NCBI GenBank assembly: GCA_024644515.1
Contig: JAHEHN010000008.1
Coordinates: forward strand, 1-57,032
From: Gammaproteobacteria bacterium
GTDB taxonomy: Bacteria > Pseudomonadota > Gammaproteobacteria > Pseudomonadales > Pseudohongiellaceae
Reading direction: 5' to 3'
DNA: 57,032 bases
Part shown: positions 27,035 through 39,148 of the stretch, piece by piece
Numbering within the stretch: the stretch's first letter is position 1
How the letters are laid out: every line of letters begins with the position of its first letter
The notes under the pieces: generated by a model
The model's database searches: none
Seen by the model: only the letters and a program-made list of their open reading frames with translations
What the model was told of the DNA's origin: nothing
Program-made: the position numbers and the translations under genes

Positions 27035-30000
27035 ATGAAAGACCTGTTAGGTTTATTAAAGTCACAGACACAGATAGAAGACTTTGATTCAATTCGTATT
27101 GGATTGGCATCGCCACAACTGATTCGTTCGTGGTCATTCGGGGAAGTAAAAAAACCTGAAACCATCAACTACCGCACATTCAAGCCGGAGCGCGATGGTC
27201 TGTTCTGTGCCAAAATTTTTGGCCCGGTAAAAGACTATGAGTGTCTTTGCGGCAAATACAAGCGTCTGAAGCACAGAGGTGTTATCTGTGAAAAATGTGG
27301 CGTTGAAGTTGCCCTGAGTAAAGTGCGCCGTGACAGAATGGGCCATATTGAACTGGCCAGCCCGGTAGCGCATATCTGGTTCCTTAAATCACTGCCTTCG
27401 CGTATTGGTTTGTTACTGGATATGACTTTGCGTGATATTGAGCGCGTGCTTTATTTTGAATCCTTTGTCGTTATCGACCCGGGTATGACTACTCTGGAAA
27501 AAGGTCAGTTGCTTTCTGACGAGCAGTATTACGAAGCGCTGGAAGAATTTGGCGATGACTTCGAAGCCAAGATGGGTGCTGAAGCAGTTCAGGATCTTAT
27601 GGCTGATATGGACGTAAATGAAGAAGCCAACAGACTGCGGGAAGAAATTCCCCAGACTAACTCAGAAACCAAACTGAAAAAATTATCCAAGCGTCTGAAG
27701 CTGCTTGATGGCTTTGTGAATTCAGGCAATAAGCCCGAGTGGATGGTGCTGAACGTTTTGCCAGTATTGCCGCCGGATCTGCGACCACTGGTTCCTCTGG
27801 ACGGCGGTCGTTTTGCGACTTCTGACCTTAATGATTTGTATCGAAGGGTTATTAACCGGAACAATCGACTGAAAAGACTTCTTGATTTGAATGCGCCGGA
27901 TATCATCGTGCGCAACGAAAAGCGTATGTTGCAGGAATCTGTCGACGCACTGCTGGATAACGGCCGTCGTGGTCGAGCTATTACTGGTTCCAACAAGCGT
28001 CCTCTGAAATCCCTCGCCGACATGATCAAGGGCAAGCAGGGTCGTTTCCGTCAAAACCTGCTGGGTAAGCGTGTCGACTACTCCGGACGTTCCGTGATTG
28101 TGGTAGGACCAACCTTGAGATTGCATCAGGCAGGTCTGCCGAAGAAGATGGCGCTGGAATTATTCAAGCCGTTCATTCTTGGCAAACTGATTCTGCGCGG
28201 TGTGGCAACGACTATTAAAGCTGCCAAGAAAATGGTTGAGAAAGAGACAGCAGAAGTATGGGATATTCTTGCTGAAGTCATTCGTGAGCATCCTATCCTG
28301 CTCAACCGTGCACCTACTCTGCATAGACTCGGTATCCAGGCTTTTGAACCGGTACTGATTGAAGGTAAGGCAATCCAGTTGCATCCTCTGGTCTGTGCGG
28401 CCTATAACGCTGACTTCGATGGTGACCAGATGGCTGTTCATGTGCCTCTGACCCTGGAAGCCCAGTTGGAAGCCCGCTCGCTGATGATGTCAACCAACAA
28501 TATTCTTTCACCAGCATCCGGTGAGCCGATTATTGTTCCGTCCCAGGACGTGGTACTGGGTTTGTACTATATGACCCGTGAGCGCGTTAATGCGGCTGGT
28601 GAAGGCATGACATTTGCCAACGTGGATGAAGTAGTCAAGGCCTTCAGCACCAAGGCTGTTCATCTACAGGCTCGCATCAAAGTACGCCTGACGGAAGTCA
28701 TGTTTGATGAAAATCGCGAAAAAATAGAAACCACCAGCATCTTTGAATCTACAGTTGGTCGTGTCATCCTGTTCAGCATCGTTCCTGCTGGTCTGCCATT
28801 CAGCATGGTTAACCAGAAGATGTCCAAGAAACAGATCTCCCACATTATCAATATGTGTTATCGAAATGTTGGTCTGAAAGAGACTGTTATTTTCGCTGAC
28901 CAGTTGATGTACATGGGTTATCGCTACTCTACCTGGTCTGGCTCTTCTATTGGCGTAAATGATTTCGTCATTCCAGATGCCAAAGCCACTTTGATTGCCG
29001 AAGCTGAAACGGAAGTTGCTGAAATTGAATCGCAGTTTGCTTCAGGTCTGGTAACCCAGGGCGAGAAATACAACAAGGTGATTGATATCTGGTCGCGTGC
29101 TAATGACCAGGTTGCCAAGTCCATGATGGACGGCTTGTCTTCTGAAAAAGTAACCAACCGCGATGGCGAAGAAGTAGATCAGGAGTCTTTCAACTCGGTC
29201 TATGTGTATTCGGATTCCGGTGCCAGGGGCTCCCCCGCACAGATTCGCCAGTTGGCGGGTATGCGTGGTCTTATGGCAAAACCTGACGGCTCAATTATTG
29301 AAACACCTATCACGGCAAACTTCCGTGAAGGTCTGAACGTATTGCAGTACTTTATTTCTACTCATGGTGCTCGAAAAGGTCTTGCTGATACTGCGTTGAA
29401 GACAGCAAACTCCGGATACCTGACCAGACGACTGGTAGACATCAGTCAGGATCTGGTAGTGAAAGAAGAAGACTGTGGAACCGAGTCAGGTCTGACCATG
29501 ACTCCAGTCATCGAAGGCGGCGATATTATTGCACCGCTGGGTGAGCTTGTTCTCGGACGAGTTCTGGCCAGAGATGCACTCGATGGTGATGGCGTAACAG
29601 TTATTGAAGCCGGCGCCCTGATCGATGAAAAACTGGTAGAAATTCTGGAAACCAACGGCGTTGATGAAGTTATTGCGCGTTCACCTATTACTTGTGAAGC
29701 CCATGCCGGTATTTGCCGTAAATGTTATGGCCGAGATCTGGCTCGAGGTCATCTGACCAATATTGGTGAGGCAGTTGGCGTAGTAGCAGCACAGTCAATC
29801 GGTGAGCCAGGTACACAGCTGACCATGCGTACTTTCCATATTGGTGGTGCGGCATCACGTGCTACTGCATCTGACAATGTTCAGGTTAAAACCGATGGCA
29901 CAATTCATCTGTACAACATGAAAACTGTCCAGCGTGTCAGTGGTCAGTTAGTGGTGGTTTCCCGTTCTGGTGAATTGATTGTTAATGACACCAACGGCCG

Positions 30001-31279
30001 CGAGAAAGAGCGTTATAAACTACCTTATGGAGCTGTCATCAATGGTACAGATCGCTCAGAGGTCAAGGTTGGCGACATAGTTGCTACCTGGGATCCCCAT
30101 ACTCATCCGATCGTTGTGGAAGTTGACGGTAAGGTTCGCTTTGAGGCGATGGAAGAAGGTCTGTGTGTAAAACGTCAGACTGATGAAATCACCGGTTTGA
30201 CCAATATTACGGTAATGGATCCTTCCGAGCGTCCATCCGGTGGTAAAGAGCTTCGACCTGCGATTACTCTGGTTGATAGCAAAGGCAAGGAATTCAATCT
30301 GCCAGGTACTAATGTGCCTGCTCATTACTTCCTGCCTTCGAAAGCGATTGTTGGTGTGGAAAACGGCGCTGACGTAAGTATTGGTGATGTAATTGCCCGT
30401 ATTCCACAGGAAGGGTCTAAAACTCGTGATATCACGGGTGGTCTGCCGCGTGTTGCCGACCTGTTTGAAGCACGTAAACCGAAAGAGCCGGCAATCCTGG
30501 CAGAAATTTCCGGTACCGTAAGCTTCGGCAAGGAAACCAAAGGCAAGCGTCGATTGGTAATTACACCAGCTGATGGTGTGAATCCGATTGATGGCAGTGA
30601 TCACTATGAAGTTCTGATTCCTAAATGGCGTCAGATGACCGTGTTTGAAGGTGAGTATGTTGAAAAAGGTGAGGTTGTGTCTGATGGGCCGCCAAATCCA
30701 CACGACATTCTGCGCTTGAAAGGGGTTGAAGCCCTGGCGCGGTTTATTGTGAACGAAGTACAGGATGTATATCGACTGCAGGGTGTGCGCATCAATGACA
30801 AGCACATTGAAGTCATTGTTCGTCAGATGCTAAGAAAAGCCGAGATCCAGCAGATGGGTGATTCCAGCTTCATTAAAGGCGAGCAGGTTGAGTACATTCG
30901 TGTGCTCCGCGAAAATGAGCGCCTGGTTGAAGAAGAGAAAGAAGTTGCCAAATATGAGCGCGTTTTACTGGGTATTACAAAAGCGTCTCTGGCCACTGAA
31001 TCCTTCATTTCAGCTGCCTCATTCCAGGAAACTACGCGCGTACTGACAGAGGCTGCGGTCACTGGCAAGCGTGATTACTTGCAGGGTCTGAAAGAAAATG
31101 TTGTTGTTGGTCGTTTGATTCCTGCGGGTACCGGACTTTCCTATCATGCGAACAGGAAGCGAATTGCTGATGCGCGTTTGAATGAAGACACGGTCTCTGC
31201 CAGTGAAGTGGAAGCGGCCTTGAGTGAAGCATTGGCTGAATCAGAAAGTGCAGCTGCTGCGGAAGCTGGAGAGGATTAA
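27035..31279 (+). CDS. rpoC: RNA polymerase subunit beta prime
   Basis: A 1414-residue subunit, matching 1407 in E. coli. The N-terminal zinc finger has [19 protein letters not shown], the active-site Mg-binding loop is NADFDGDQM, and the second zinc site is [16 protein letters not shown]. The trigger-loop and rim sequences [21 protein letters not shown] are present. GGAGG precedes the ATG. The spacer after it holds a hairpin and heptamer repeats before the separate str promoter. Confidence 0.98.
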   Translation: MKDLLGLLKSQTQIEDFDSIRIGLASPQLIRSWSFGEVKKPETINYRTFKPERDGLFCAKIFGPVKDYECLCGKYKRLKHRGVICEKCGVEVALSKVRRDRMGHIELASPVAHIWFLKSLPSRIGLLLDMTLRDIERVLYFESFVVIDPGMTTLEKGQLLSDEQYYEALEEFGDDFEAKMGAEAVQDLMADMDVNEEANRLREEIPQTNSETKLKKLSKRLKLLDGFVNSGNKPEWMVLNVLPVLPPDLRPLVPLDGGRFATSDLNDLYRRVINRNNRLKRLLDLNAPDIIVRNEKRMLQESVDALLDNGRRGRAITGSNKRPLKSLADMIKGKQGRFRQNLLGKRVDYSGRSVIVVGPTLRLHQAGLPKKMALELFKPFILGKLILRGVATTIKAAKKMVEKETAEVWDILAEVIREHPILLNRAPTLHRLGIQAFEPVLIEGKAIQLHPLVCAAYNADFDGDQMAVHVPLTLEAQLEARSLMMSTNNILSPASGEPIIVPSQDVVLGLYYMTRERVNAAGEGMTFANVDEVVKAFSTKAVHLQARIKVRLTEVMFDENREKIETTSIFESTVGRVILFSIVPAGLPFSMVNQKMSKKQISHIINMCYRNVGLKETVIFADQLMYMGYRYSTWSGSSIGVNDFVIPDAKATLIAEAETEVAEIESQFASGLVTQGEKYNKVIDIWSRANDQVAKSMMDGLSSEKVTNRDGEEVDQESFNSVYVYSDSGARGSPAQIRQLAGMRGLMAKPDGSIIETPITANFREGLNVLQYFISTHGARKGLADTALKTANSGYLTRRLVDISQDLVVKEEDCGTESGLTMTPVIEGGDIIAPLGELVLGRVLARDALDGDGVTVIEAGALIDEKLVEILETNGVDEVIARSPITCEAHAGICRKCYGRDLARGHLTNIGEAVGVVAAQSIGEPGTQLTMRTFHIGGAASRATASDNVQVKTDGTIHLYNMKTVQRVSGQLVVVSRSGELIVNDTNGREKERYKLPYGAVINGTDRSEVKVGDIVATWDPHTHPIVVEVDGKVRFEAMEEGLCVKRQTDEITGLTNITVMDPSERPSGGKELRPAITLVDSKGKEFNLPGTNVPAHYFLPSKAIVGVENGADVSIGDVIARIPQEGSKTRDITGGLPRVADLFEARKPKEPAILAEISGTVSFGKETKGKRRLVITPADGVNPIDGSDHYEVLIPKWRQMTVFEGEYVEKGEVVSDGPPNPHDILRLKGVEALARFIVNEVQDVYRLQGVRINDKHIEVIVRQMLRKAEIQQMGDSSFIKGEQVEYIRVLRENERLVEEEKEVAKYERVLLGITKASLATESFISAASFQETTRVLTEAAVTGKRDYLQGLKENVVVGRLIPAGTGLSYHANRKRIADARLNEDTVSASEVEAALSEALAESESAAAAEAGED

Positions 31280-31282
31280 AAC

Positions 31283-31371
31283 GGATAAAGGATAAAGGAT
31301 TAAAGATAAAGGCAAAGGCAAAGTGATTCAGCTACTCTAATCACGCCCCCTTTATCCTTTCTCTTTTATCC
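31283..31371. repeat. Inverted arms made of GGATAAA heptamers after rpoC
   Basis: The left arm (31283-31322) starts with two perfect GGATAAA units and degenerates into GGATTAAA, GATAAAGG and CAAAGG. The right arm (31349-31371) is CCTTTATCC-TTTCTC-TTTTATCC, the same units inverted. At the apex GTGATT (31323-31328) pairs with AATCAC (31339-31344). It begins three bases after the rpoC stop and ends T-rich, so it may act as a terminator. Confidence 0.65.
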
Positions 31372-31378
31372 AATTCGG

Positions 31379-31407
31379 TTGACTAGGTGAGGCGTGATCA
31401 TTACAAT
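31379..31407 (+). promoter_or_regulatory. Promoter of the str operon (rpsL)
   Basis: TTGACT (31379-31384), 17 bases, TACAAT (31402-31407), followed by a CGCGCC discriminator. It lies about 40 bases before rpsL after allowing for the start site, and directly follows the rpoC hairpin. Confidence 0.75.
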
Positions 31408-31448
31408 CGCGCCTCTTTGAAAAATAACGAAGAATTTCGGAGCATTAA

Positions 31449-31820
31449 ATGGCGACTGTTAACCAACTGGTTCGCAAGCCCAGGAAAAACAAGCACGACA
31501 AGAGTGACGTACCAGCGTTGCAGTGTTGCCCGCAACGTCGTGGTGTCTGCACACGTGTCTACACAACTACTCCCAAGAAACCAAACTCTGCTTTGCGTAA
31601 AGTCTGCCGTGTGCGTCTTACCAATGGCTTTGAAGTAACTTCTTATATTGGTGGTGAAGGACATAACTTGCAGGAACACTCTGTAATCCTGATCAGGGGT
31701 GGAAGGGTAAAAGACTTGCCAGGTGTGCGCTATCACACAGTACGTGGCTCTCTGGATACTTCCGGTGTAGCTGATCGTAAACAGGGTCGTTCCAAGTACG
31801 GAACCAAGCGACCTAAATAA
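31449..31820 (+). CDS. rpsL: 30S ribosomal protein S12
   Basis: A 123-residue decoding-centre protein. The loop [12 protein letters not shown] and the second loop [13 protein letters not shown] carry lysines at the positions altered in streptomycin-resistant mutants, so the sequence is of the sensitive type. CGGAG precedes the ATG. It is the first gene of the str operon rpsL-rpsG-fusA. Confidence 0.98.
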   Translation: MATVNQLVRKPRKNKHDKSDVPALQCCPQRRGVCTRVYTTTPKKPNSALRKVCRVRLTNGFEVTSYIGGEGHNLQEHSVILIRGGRVKDLPGVRYHTVRGSLDTSGVADRKQGRSKYGTKRPK

Positions 31821-31890
31821 ATTTAATCCCTATCAATTCCAGTAAGGCCGGATTCTGGAAGCAAAGCTTCATTATTCCGGGTGAGCCTGA

Positions 31891-32373
<483 letters not shown>

Positions 32374-32416
32374 GTACCCGAGTTTATCCATAACCTGAGT
32401 TATTGAGGGTTTCACT

Positions 32417-34513
32417 GTGGCCAGAAAAACGCCCCTAAACCGCTATCGCAATATAGGGATCTGTGCCCACGTGGACGCTGGAAAAACTACTACTACCGAA
32501 CGCGTTCTTTTTTATACCGGTATTTCACACAAGATTGGTGAAGTACATGACGGTGCTGCCGTGATGGACTGGATGGAGCAGGAGCAGGAGCGAGGTATTA
32601 CTATTACCTCGGCTGCAACCACCTGTTTCTGGAATGGCATGGATAACCAGTTCGATGATCATCGAATTAACATCATTGATACCCCCGGACACGTCGACTT
32701 TACCATTGAGGTAGAGCGTTCCCTGCGAGTGCTTGACGGTGCCGTCGTGGTGTTGTGCGCCAGTTCAGGTGTGCAACCGCAGACTGAGACAGTTTGGCGC
32801 CAGGCTAATCGTTATGAAGTCCCGCGCATGGTTTTTGTCAACAAGATGGATCGTGCCGGCGCAGATTTCCTGAAAGTTGTAGAGCAGATGAAAGAGCGTC
32901 TGGGGGCGAACCCGGTTCCCATTCAACTTGCTATTGGTGCTGAAGATCATTTCAAGGGTGTCATTGATCTGATTAAAATGAAGCGCATCATCTGGAATGA
33001 AGCTGATCAGGGTACGACCTTTGAGTACGATGAGATTCCGGAAGATATGAAGGAAGAATGCGAAAAGTGGCGTTCAAACCTCATCGAAGCCGCAGCAGAA
33101 GCCAATGAAGAATTGATGAACAAGTACCTTGAAGGCGAAGAGCTGAGCGAGGAAGAAATCAAGCAAGGTCTTCGTTTACGTACCCTGGCTAATGAGATTG
33201 TACCAACACTGTGCGGCTCTGCTTTCAAGAACAAGGGTGTGCAGGCAATGCTGGATGCAGTTATTGAATTCATGCCTGCACCAATTGAAGTAAAGGCTAT
33301 TGAAGGCGTGTTGGAAGATGGTGAGACAATCGCCACCCGGGAAGCCGATGACTCTGCACCTTTTGCTGCTCTGGCCTTTAAAATTGCCACCGACCCTTTT
33401 GTTGGAACATTGACCTTTTTCCGTGTCTATTCAGGGACCTTGAATTCCGGCGATACTATTTATAACCCTTTGAAATCCAAGAAAGAGCGCGTTGGCCGAA
33501 TGGTGCAAATGCATTCCAACTCCCGTGAGGAAATCAAGGAAGTGCTGGCGGGGGATATTGCGGCCGCTATTGGTCTGAAAGATGTTACTACCGGTGAGAC
33601 TCTCTGCAGTATTGATGATGTCATCACTCTGGAGAAAATGGATTTTCCGGAACCGGTAATCTCTGTTGCTGTAGAGCCTAAAACCAAGGCTGACCAGGAA
33701 AAAATGGGTATTGCACTGGGCAAACTTGCTCAGGAAGATCCATCCTTCCGTGTAGAAACCGACGAAGAGTCCGGGCAGACCATTATTTCCGGTATGGGTG
33801 AACTTCACCTGGACGTCCTGGTTGATCGTATGCGTCGTGAATTCAATGTGGAAGCAAACATTGGCAAACCACAAGTGGCTTACCGCGAAACCATTCGTAA
33901 AACTGTTGAAATTGAAGGCAAGCATGTCAAACAGTCCGGTGGACGGGGCCAGTATGGCCATGTCTGGTTACGTCTGGAGCCATTGCCAGCAGACTCGGAA
34001 TACCAGTTTGTTAATGAGATTGTTGGCGGCACTATTCCCAAGGAATATATTCCTGCGGTAGATAAGGGTGTTCAGGAGCAGATGCAAAATGGGTGTCTGG
34101 CAGGTTATCCGCTACTGGCAATGAAAGTTACGCTTTATGATGGCTCTTTCCATGACGTGGATTCCAGTGAGATGGCGTTTAAAATTGCCGGCTCCATGGC
34201 CTTGAAAAAAGGTGCCGTGGCAGCCGATGCCGCACTTTTGGAGCCGGTTATGAAAGTAGAGGTAGTCACACCTGAGGATTATATGGGCGACGTTATGGGT
34301 GATCTGAACCGTCGCCGTGGCATTGTTCAGGGTATGGAAGACAGTGCTTCCGGCAAGATAATCAATGCGGAAGTGCCTTTGGCAGAGATGTTTGGCTATT
34401 CAACTGATCTGCGCTCTGCCACCCAGGGACGTGCCACTTATACAATGGAATTCAATAAATACGCTGAAGTGCCTGCTGCAATCGCCAATTTGATTATCGA
34501 AAAAGGGGCTTAA
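32417..34513 (+). CDS. fusA: Elongation factor G
   Basis: A 698-residue translocase GTPase. G1 is [13 protein letters not shown], followed by [19 protein letters not shown] and NKMDRAGA. Domains II to V follow to the end, with [11 protein letters not shown] and [10 protein letters not shown] in the C-terminal part. The start is GTG. The family is the classical EF-G rather than a mitochondrial-type EF-G2. No tuf gene follows; a weak terminator and the S10 promoter come next. Confidence 0.98.
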   Translation: MARKTPLNRYRNIGICAHVDAGKTTTTERVLFYTGISHKIGEVHDGAAVMDWMEQEQERGITITSAATTCFWNGMDNQFDDHRINIIDTPGHVDFTIEVERSLRVLDGAVVVLCASSGVQPQTETVWRQANRYEVPRMVFVNKMDRAGADFLKVVEQMKERLGANPVPIQLAIGAEDHFKGVIDLIKMKRIIWNEADQGTTFEYDEIPEDMKEECEKWRSNLIEAAAEANEELMNKYLEGEELSEEEIKQGLRLRTLANEIVPTLCGSAFKNKGVQAMLDAVIEFMPAPIEVKAIEGVLEDGETIATREADDSAPFAALAFKIATDPFVGTLTFFRVYSGTLNSGDTIYNPLKSKKERVGRMVQMHSNSREEIKEVLAGDIAAAIGLKDVTTGETLCSIDDVITLEKMDFPEPVISVAVEPKTKADQEKMGIALGKLAQEDPSFRVETDEESGQTIISGMGELHLDVLVDRMRREFNVEANIGKPQVAYRETIRKTVEIEGKHVKQSGGRGQYGHVWLRLEPLPADSEYQFVNEIVGGTIPKEYIPAVDKGVQEQMQNGCLAGYPLLAMKVTLYDGSFHDVDSSEMAFKIAGSMALKKGAVAADAALLEPVMKVEVVTPEDYMGDVMGDLNRRRGIVQGMEDSASGKIINAEVPLAEMFGYSTDLRSATQGRATYTMEFNKYAEVPAAIANLIIEKGA

Positions 34514-34570
34514 ATCCGGAAACGGACAGCAAAACCACTAATTACTGCCGGATATGAGTGTAAATCCGGG

Positions 34571-34605
34571 AAAAAGGGCGGGGAAAATTAATCCTCTCTT
34601 TTTTT
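34571..34605 (+). terminator. Probable terminator of the str operon
   Basis: AAAAAGGG-CGGGG pairs imperfectly (one mismatch and several G-U pairs) with CCTCTC-TTTTTTT across a short A/T loop. The seven-T run at 34599-34605 fits an intrinsic terminator, about 60 bases after fusA. Confidence 0.4.
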
Positions 34606-34626
34606 AGAAAATAACTGTGTAAGGCC

Positions 34627-34655
34627 TTGACTAAAAAAGGCCTCGCACGTAAAAT
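34627..34655 (+). promoter_or_regulatory. Promoter of the S10 operon
   Basis: TTGACT (34627-34632), 17 bases, TAAAAT (34650-34655). The predicted start near 34662 gives a leader of about 90 bases to rpsJ. The -35 hexamer lies in the loop of a small AGGCCT inverted repeat. Confidence 0.75.
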
Positions 34656-34670
34656 TTGCGCTCTTTTTTC

Positions 34671-34705
34671 GCGGTGAAATCAATTTTATTGGTTTCACCG
34701 CTTTT
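34671..34705 (+). terminator. U-tailed hairpin in the rpsJ leader (candidate attenuator)
   Basis: A 14-bp stem with one G-U pair (34671-34684 with 34688-34701), a three-base loop and four T residues. It ends 46 bases before the rpsJ ATG and starts about ten bases after the predicted transcription start. A terminator in the leader is how E. coli L4 attenuates its S10 operon; use by L4 here is inferred. Confidence 0.65.
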
Positions 34706-34751
34706 ACAATGTTCTTTAACAACTTTATTGACGTCGGGAGATGTTGGTCGT

Positions 34752-35072
34752 ATGCAGAACCAGCGAATCAGAATTAGGCTAAAGGCTTTTGATCACCGTT
34801 TAATTGATCAGTCCACTCAGGAGCTGGTAAATACGGCAAAACGTACTGGTGCTTATGTCAGAGGACCCATTCCTCTGCCAACCAGAAAAGAGCGATATAC
34901 AATTCTTATCTCTCCTCATGTCAATAAAGATGCGCGTGACCAGTACGAGATTCGTACTCACAAGCGCCTGTTGGATATCGTAGAGCCAACTGAGAAATTT
35001 GTTGAAGCGCTGATGCAGTTAAATCTTGCTGCCGGTGTTGAAGTACAGATCAGTCTTGGTAAGAACGAGTAA
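34752..35072 (+). CDS. rpsJ: 30S ribosomal protein S10
   Basis: A 106-residue protein (103 in E. coli) that acts in the 30S head and, with NusB, in antitermination. The start [19 protein letters not shown] and [19 protein letters not shown] are standard. The frame extends upstream to 34656, but the ATG at 34752 fits the family and the upstream part covers the leader hairpin. First gene of the S10 operon. Confidence 0.97.
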   Translation: MQNQRIRIRLKAFDHRLIDQSTQELVNTAKRTGAYVRGPIPLPTRKERYTILISPHVNKDARDQYEIRTHKRLLDIVEPTEKFVEALMQLNLAAGVEVQISLGKNE

Positions 35073-35248
35073 AAGATTTTTTTTAAAGGTATTTGAAGGT
35101 AATTAGTAAGTGTCTGCAGCCAAATCTGCTGGCACTTTAAATACTTAAACGGCTGCCAGGTTTCTTTGAGCAGGGCAGTACACATAACATGGTGTGATGC
35201 GTAAGCAGCCATAGTGGGTTTCAGCCCCATACACGATGAGGTTTTAAA

Positions 35249-35905
35249 ATGTCGATTGGCTTAGTCGGTCGGAAAAGCGGTATGACCCGTCTTTTCACCG
35301 AATCCGGGTCCTCTATACCCGTAACAGTTGTTGAAATTCTGCCCAACAGGGTTACTCAGGTGAAAACCGTTGAGTCTGATGGTTACAGTGCTGTGCAGGT
35401 GACTACCGGATTTGTAAAAGGATCCCATGTCTCTAAATCTGAAGCTGGCCATTTTTCCAAGGCCGGTACAGAAGCTGGCCGTGGCCTTTGGGAGTTTCGT
35501 GCCGAACAGGAAGACTTTGGTGAGCAGGAAGTTGCTCCCGGTTCCGAATTCACTGTAGAAAGATTTGCTGAAGGGCAAATGGTGGATGTAACCGGTACCT
35601 CAAAAGGTAAGGGTTTTCAGGGTGTAATCAAGCGTTACAATTTCCGTATGCAGGATGCCACCCACGGTAACTCACTATCTCATCGTGCTCCCGGTTCCAT
35701 TGGACAATGCCAGACTCCAGGTCGTGTTTGGAAAGGTAAGAAAATGGCAGGCCAGATGGGCAATGTCAGAGTTACCACCCAGGGGCTTGAGGTAGTAAAA
35801 GTAGATACTGAAAACAATCTGATTCTTATCAAAGGTGCTGTTCCAGGTGCCACCGGGTCAGATGTAATTATTTCACCAGCCGTTAAATCGTCTTCCAAGG
35901 GGTAA
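35249..35905 (+). CDS. rplC: 50S ribosomal protein L3
   Basis: A 218-residue protein (209 in E. coli) near the peptidyl transferase centre. It begins [16 protein letters not shown] and holds the central extension [17 protein letters not shown] and [23 protein letters not shown], which reaches the active site. GAGG precedes the ATG. A 176-base spacer, long for this operon, separates it from rpsJ; rplD follows after three bases. Confidence 0.98.
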   Translation: MSIGLVGRKSGMTRLFTESGSSIPVTVVEILPNRVTQVKTVESDGYSAVQVTTGFVKGSHVSKSEAGHFSKAGTEAGRGLWEFRAEQEDFGEQEVAPGSEFTVERFAEGQMVDVTGTSKGKGFQGVIKRYNFRMQDATHGNSLSHRAPGSIGQCQTPGRVWKGKKMAGQMGNVRVTTQGLEVVKVDTENNLILIKGAVPGATGSDVIISPAVKSSSKG

Positions 35906-35908
35906 GCA

Positions 35909-36526
35909 ATGGACTTGAATGTTGCAGTGCCTGGTAAGAAGGCAGCAAAAACAGTTTCCGTATCTGACGATACTTTCGCCAAGGAGTTCAACGAGAGCCT
36001 GGTTCACCAGGTTGTTGTTACCTACCTTGCCGGGGCACGTCAGGGCAGCGTTAAACAGAAAACACGTTCTGAAGTCAGTGGCGGTGGTAAAAAGCCATGG
36101 CGTCAGAAAGGCACTGGCCGGGCCCGTGCCGGCACTACAAGAGGGCCGATCTGGCGCTCTGGTGGTGTTACCTTTGCTGCACGACCACAGGATCACTCCA
36201 AAAAAATCAACAAGAAAATGTATCGTGGTGCATTGCGTTGCATTCTTTCTGAACTGGTTCGTCAGGATCGTCTTCTGGTTGTTGACGATTTCAAGGTTGA
36301 GAGTCATAAAACCAAAGGTCTTCTCGATAAGCTTACCGAATTTGATTTGCAAAATGTGCTGATTGTCAGCGATGAAGTTGATCAGAATCTCTACCTGGCT
36401 GCGCGCAACCTTCATAAGGTTGATGTTCTGGAAGCTACTGGTGTTGATCCTGTAAGCCTGATTGGGTTTGAGAAGGTGCTTATCACCTTACCTGCACTCA
36501 AGAAAGTAGAGGGGATGCTGGCATGA
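35909..36526 (+). CDS. rplD: 50S ribosomal protein L4
   Basis: A 205-residue protein that lines the exit tunnel. The tunnel loop is visible as [20 protein letters not shown] and [11 protein letters not shown]. In E. coli free L4 attenuates and represses the S10 operon, which makes the rpsJ leader hairpin its likely target here. It overlaps rplW by four bases (ATGA). Confidence 0.98.
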   Translation: MDLNVAVPGKKAAKTVSVSDDTFAKEFNESLVHQVVVTYLAGARQGSVKQKTRSEVSGGGKKPWRQKGTGRARAGTTRGPIWRSGGVTFAARPQDHSKKINKKMYRGALRCILSELVRQDRLLVVDDFKVESHKTKGLLDKLTEFDLQNVLIVSDEVDQNLYLAARNLHKVDVLEATGVDPVSLIGFEKVLITLPALKKVEGMLA

Positions 36527-36822
36527 ATCAGGAAAGAATTTTAACCATAATTTTGGGCCCTCATATATCAGAGAAGAGCTCAATTATTTCTGAAGAAAAT
36601 AATCAAGTGACATTCAGGGTGGCTGGTGATGCGACCAAGCCTGAAATCAAACAGGCCGTCGAAAGCCTGTTTAATGTCGAAGTTAAAGGTGTCCAGGTAC
36701 TGAACGTGAAGGGTAAGAGAAAGCGTACCGCCCGCGGAAAAATGCGCATACGTCCAAGCTGGAAAAAAGCATACATCAGACTTGAGCAGGGTCATGAAAT
36801 TGACTTTGCCGAGCTGGGTTAA
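36523..36822 (+). CDS. rplW: 50S ribosomal protein L23
   Basis: A 99-residue protein at the tunnel exit, where trigger factor and SRP dock. [16 protein letters not shown] and the C-terminal [21 protein letters not shown] are typical. The start overlaps the end of rplD by four bases, which implies coupled translation; rplB follows after 14 bases. Confidence 0.97.
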   Translation: MNQERILTIILGPHISEKSSIISEENNQVTFRVAGDATKPEIKQAVESLFNVEVKGVQVLNVKGKRKRTARGKMRIRPSWKKAYIRLEQGHEIDFAELG

Positions 36823-36836
36823 CAGGAGCGTAGACA

Positions 36837-37667
36837 ATGCCAGTAGTAAAATCCAAACCTACCTCCCCTGGAAGACGCTTCGTCGTTAAAGTGGTTAATC
36901 CGGAGCTGCATAAGGGAGCACCTTATGCTCCTTTGGTAGAAGTACAGTCTAAAAATGGTGGCCGAAACAATGCCGGTCGCATTACACGTCGTCATTGTGG
37001 TGGTGGGCATAAACAGAAATACCGCATCATTGATTTCAAGCGTAACAAGGACAATATCCCGGCAATTATTGAAAGGCTGGAATATGATCCTAACCGCAGT
37101 GCAAATATTGCGCTGTTGAAATATGCAGATGGTGAGCGTCGCTACATTATTGCACCTGGTAAAGTCAGTGTCGGTGATGAAGTTGTTTCCGGTGAAGTTA
37201 CACCTATGAAGCCTGGCAATTGCCTGCCTCTGCGAAATATCCCGATGGGTAGTACATTGCATTGCATTGAAATGAAGCCAGGCAAGGGAGCTCAGATTGC
37301 TCGTAGTGCCGGAACTTCAGTGCAGTTGGTAGCTCGTGAAGGACAATACGCCACCTTGCGTTTGCGTTCAGGTGAGATGCGCAAAATTTTAGCTGATTGT
37401 CGTGCAGTACTGGGTGAAGTCTCCAATAGTGAGCATAGCCTTCGTTCCCTGGGTAAAGCTGGTGCCAAACGCTGGCGCGGTGTGCGTCCGACTGTTCGTG
37501 GTGTTGCCATGAACCCGGTTGATCACCCGCATGGTGGTGGTGAAGGCCGTACTTCCGGAGGCAGACATCCTGTTTCTCCATGGGGTACTCCAACCAAGGG
37601 TTACAAGACGCGCACAAACAAGCGTACAGATAAATTGATCGTTCGACGACGTCGTGCGACCAGATAA
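36837..37667 (+). CDS. rplB: 50S ribosomal protein L2
   Basis: A 276-residue primary binding protein needed for subunit association and peptidyl transfer. [19 protein letters not shown] near the N-terminus and the C-terminal [19 protein letters not shown] with the conserved His are intact. AGGAG precedes the ATG. The 69-base spacer to rpsS is rich in AGAATTA-like words. Confidence 0.98.
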   Translation: MPVVKSKPTSPGRRFVVKVVNPELHKGAPYAPLVEVQSKNGGRNNAGRITRRHCGGGHKQKYRIIDFKRNKDNIPAIIERLEYDPNRSANIALLKYADGERRYIIAPGKVSVGDEVVSGEVTPMKPGNCLPLRNIPMGSTLHCIEMKPGKGAQIARSAGTSVQLVAREGQYATLRLRSGEMRKILADCRAVLGEVSNSEHSLRSLGKAGAKRWRGVRPTVRGVAMNPVDHPHGGGEGRTSGGRHPVSPWGTPTKGYKTRTNKRTDKLIVRRRRATR

Positions 37668-37736
37668 GAATTAAATTAGAAGAATTAGTAGAAAAGTAAA
37701 CAGAATGCTGATTTTAAGCATTAGAGGATATAGAAA

Positions 37737-38009
37737 GTGCCAAGATCATTAAAAAAAGGACCATTTATTGACCTTCATCTGCTCAAGAAAGTGCAGGTTG
37801 CTCAGGACAGTAATGACAGAAGGCCGATCAAAACCTGGTCCAGAAGGTCCATGATATCTCCGGATATGCTTGGTCTGACGATAGCCGTTCATAATGGTCG
37901 TCAACATGTACCAGTTCTTATTTCTGAGGACATGGTTGGGCACAAGCTGGGAGAATTTGTTGTCACCAGAACCTACCGGGGACATACAGCTGATAAGAAG
38001 GCGCGATAA
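37737..38009 (+). CDS. rpsS: 30S ribosomal protein S19
   Basis: A 90-residue 30S head protein that contacts the A-site region and forms a complex with S13. [18 protein letters not shown] and [20 protein letters not shown] are standard. The start is GTG with AGAGGA about ten bases upstream. rplV starts 43 bases on. Confidence 0.97.
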   Translation: MPRSLKKGPFIDLHLLKKVQVAQDSNDRRPIKTWSRRSMISPDMLGLTIAVHNGRQHVPVLISEDMVGHKLGEFVVTRTYRGHTADKKAR

Positions 38010-38052
38010 AACGCAATTTATTGGTTACGAGCGACAGATTACAGAGGTAAGA

Positions 38053-38391
38053 ATGATGGAAGTTTCAGCAAAATTAACTACAGCCAGAATGTCGGCCCAA
38101 AAAGCCAGGCTGGTTGCTGATCAGATTCGTGGGAAGGGTGTTGAAGAAGCGCTTGAGCTTCTTTCCTATAGCCCAAAGAAAGCAGCTGTGCTGATCAAGA
38201 AAGTATTGAATTCAGCTATTGCCAATGCCGAACACAATGAAGGTGTCGATATTGACGAACTGAAGGTTTCCACCATTTATGTGGACGAGGCCATGACGTT
38301 AAAGCGCATTAGTCCTCGAGCAAAGGGTAGAGCTGATCGTATTTTGAAACGCTCTTGTCACATTACTGTAAAGGTTGCTGATAACAGCTAA
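38053..38391 (+). CDS. rplV: 50S ribosomal protein L22
   Basis: A 112-residue protein (110 in E. coli) whose beta-hairpin lines the exit tunnel. [21 protein letters not shown] opens the domain and [15 protein letters not shown] forms the hairpin implicated in macrolide resistance; no deletion is seen there. AGAGG precedes two successive ATGs at 38053 and 38056; either could be used. The open frame to 37894 is rejected because it overlaps rpsS. Confidence 0.95.
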   Translation: MMEVSAKLTTARMSAQKARLVADQIRGKGVEEALELLSYSPKKAAVLIKKVLNSAIANAEHNEGVDIDELKVSTIYVDEAMTLKRISPRAKGRADRILKRSCHITVKVADNS

Positions 38392-38466
38392 CAAAGCTTT
38401 ATACATGCTGGTGTAGGTAGTCTTTTTGATTGCTCGACACACTAAAGGTTAAAAAAGAGAGGATAT

Positions 38467-39135
38467 ATGGGTCAGAAAGTAAACCCGACAGGCATAAGAC
38501 TGGGAATAGTCAAGAAACATACTTCAGTCTGGTATGCGAGTGGCAGAGACTATGCCAAGTACTTGCTTGAGGATATGGAAGTACGTGACCTGGTGAAAAA
38601 GAAGCTGGCAGCTGCTTCAGTTTCCAGAGTTGAAATTGAGCGTCCGGCTCAGACAGCTCGCGTTACTGTATTTACCGCCAGGCCCGGTATCGTTATCGGC
38701 AAGAAAGGCGAAGACGTAGAAAAACTGCGTGCTGAATTAAACAAGAAAATGGGTGTGCCTGTGCACATCAACATTGAAGAGATTCGTAAACCGGATCTGG
38801 ATGCTCAGCTGGTAGCTGATAGTGTCGCCCAGCAGCTGGAACGTCGCGTTATGTTCCGTCGTGCGATGAAGCGAGTCATGCAGAATGCAATGCGCCAGGG
38901 TGCTCAAGGCATTAAAGTGCAGGTAAGTGGTCGTTTAGGGGGTGCTGAAATTGCACGTTCCGAGCGTTATCACGAAGGCCGCGTTCCTTTGCATACACTC
39001 AGGGCAGACATTGATTATGCCACCAGTGAAGCGCTGACCACTTACGGCATTATTGGTATCAAGATCTGGATCTTCAAGGGTGAAGTTTTTGATACCTTGG
39101 AAGAAGTTGAAACAGAACCGAAAAAGAATTCTTAA
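38467..39135 (+). CDS. rpsC: 30S ribosomal protein S3
   Basis: A 222-residue protein at the mRNA entry channel with helicase function. It starts [20 protein letters not shown], has the KH motif [16 protein letters not shown], and ends with the [20 protein letters not shown] block. A GAGAGGA site precedes the ATG. rplP follows after 13 bases. Confidence 0.98.
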   Translation: MGQKVNPTGIRLGIVKKHTSVWYASGRDYAKYLLEDMEVRDLVKKKLAAASVSRVEIERPAQTARVTVFTARPGIVIGKKGEDVEKLRAELNKKMGVPVHINIEEIRKPDLDAQLVADSVAQQLERRVMFRRAMKRVMQNAMRQGAQGIKVQVSGRLGGAEIARSERYHEGRVPLHTLRADIDYATSEALTTYGIIGIKIWIFKGEVFDTLEEVETEPKKNS

Positions 39136-39148
39136 GAGGTAGTTAAGG

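Noticed and set aside
34656..34751. Upstream start for rpsJ
   Set aside because: The added residues would be coded by the leader hairpin; the ATG at 34752 matches S10 exactly.
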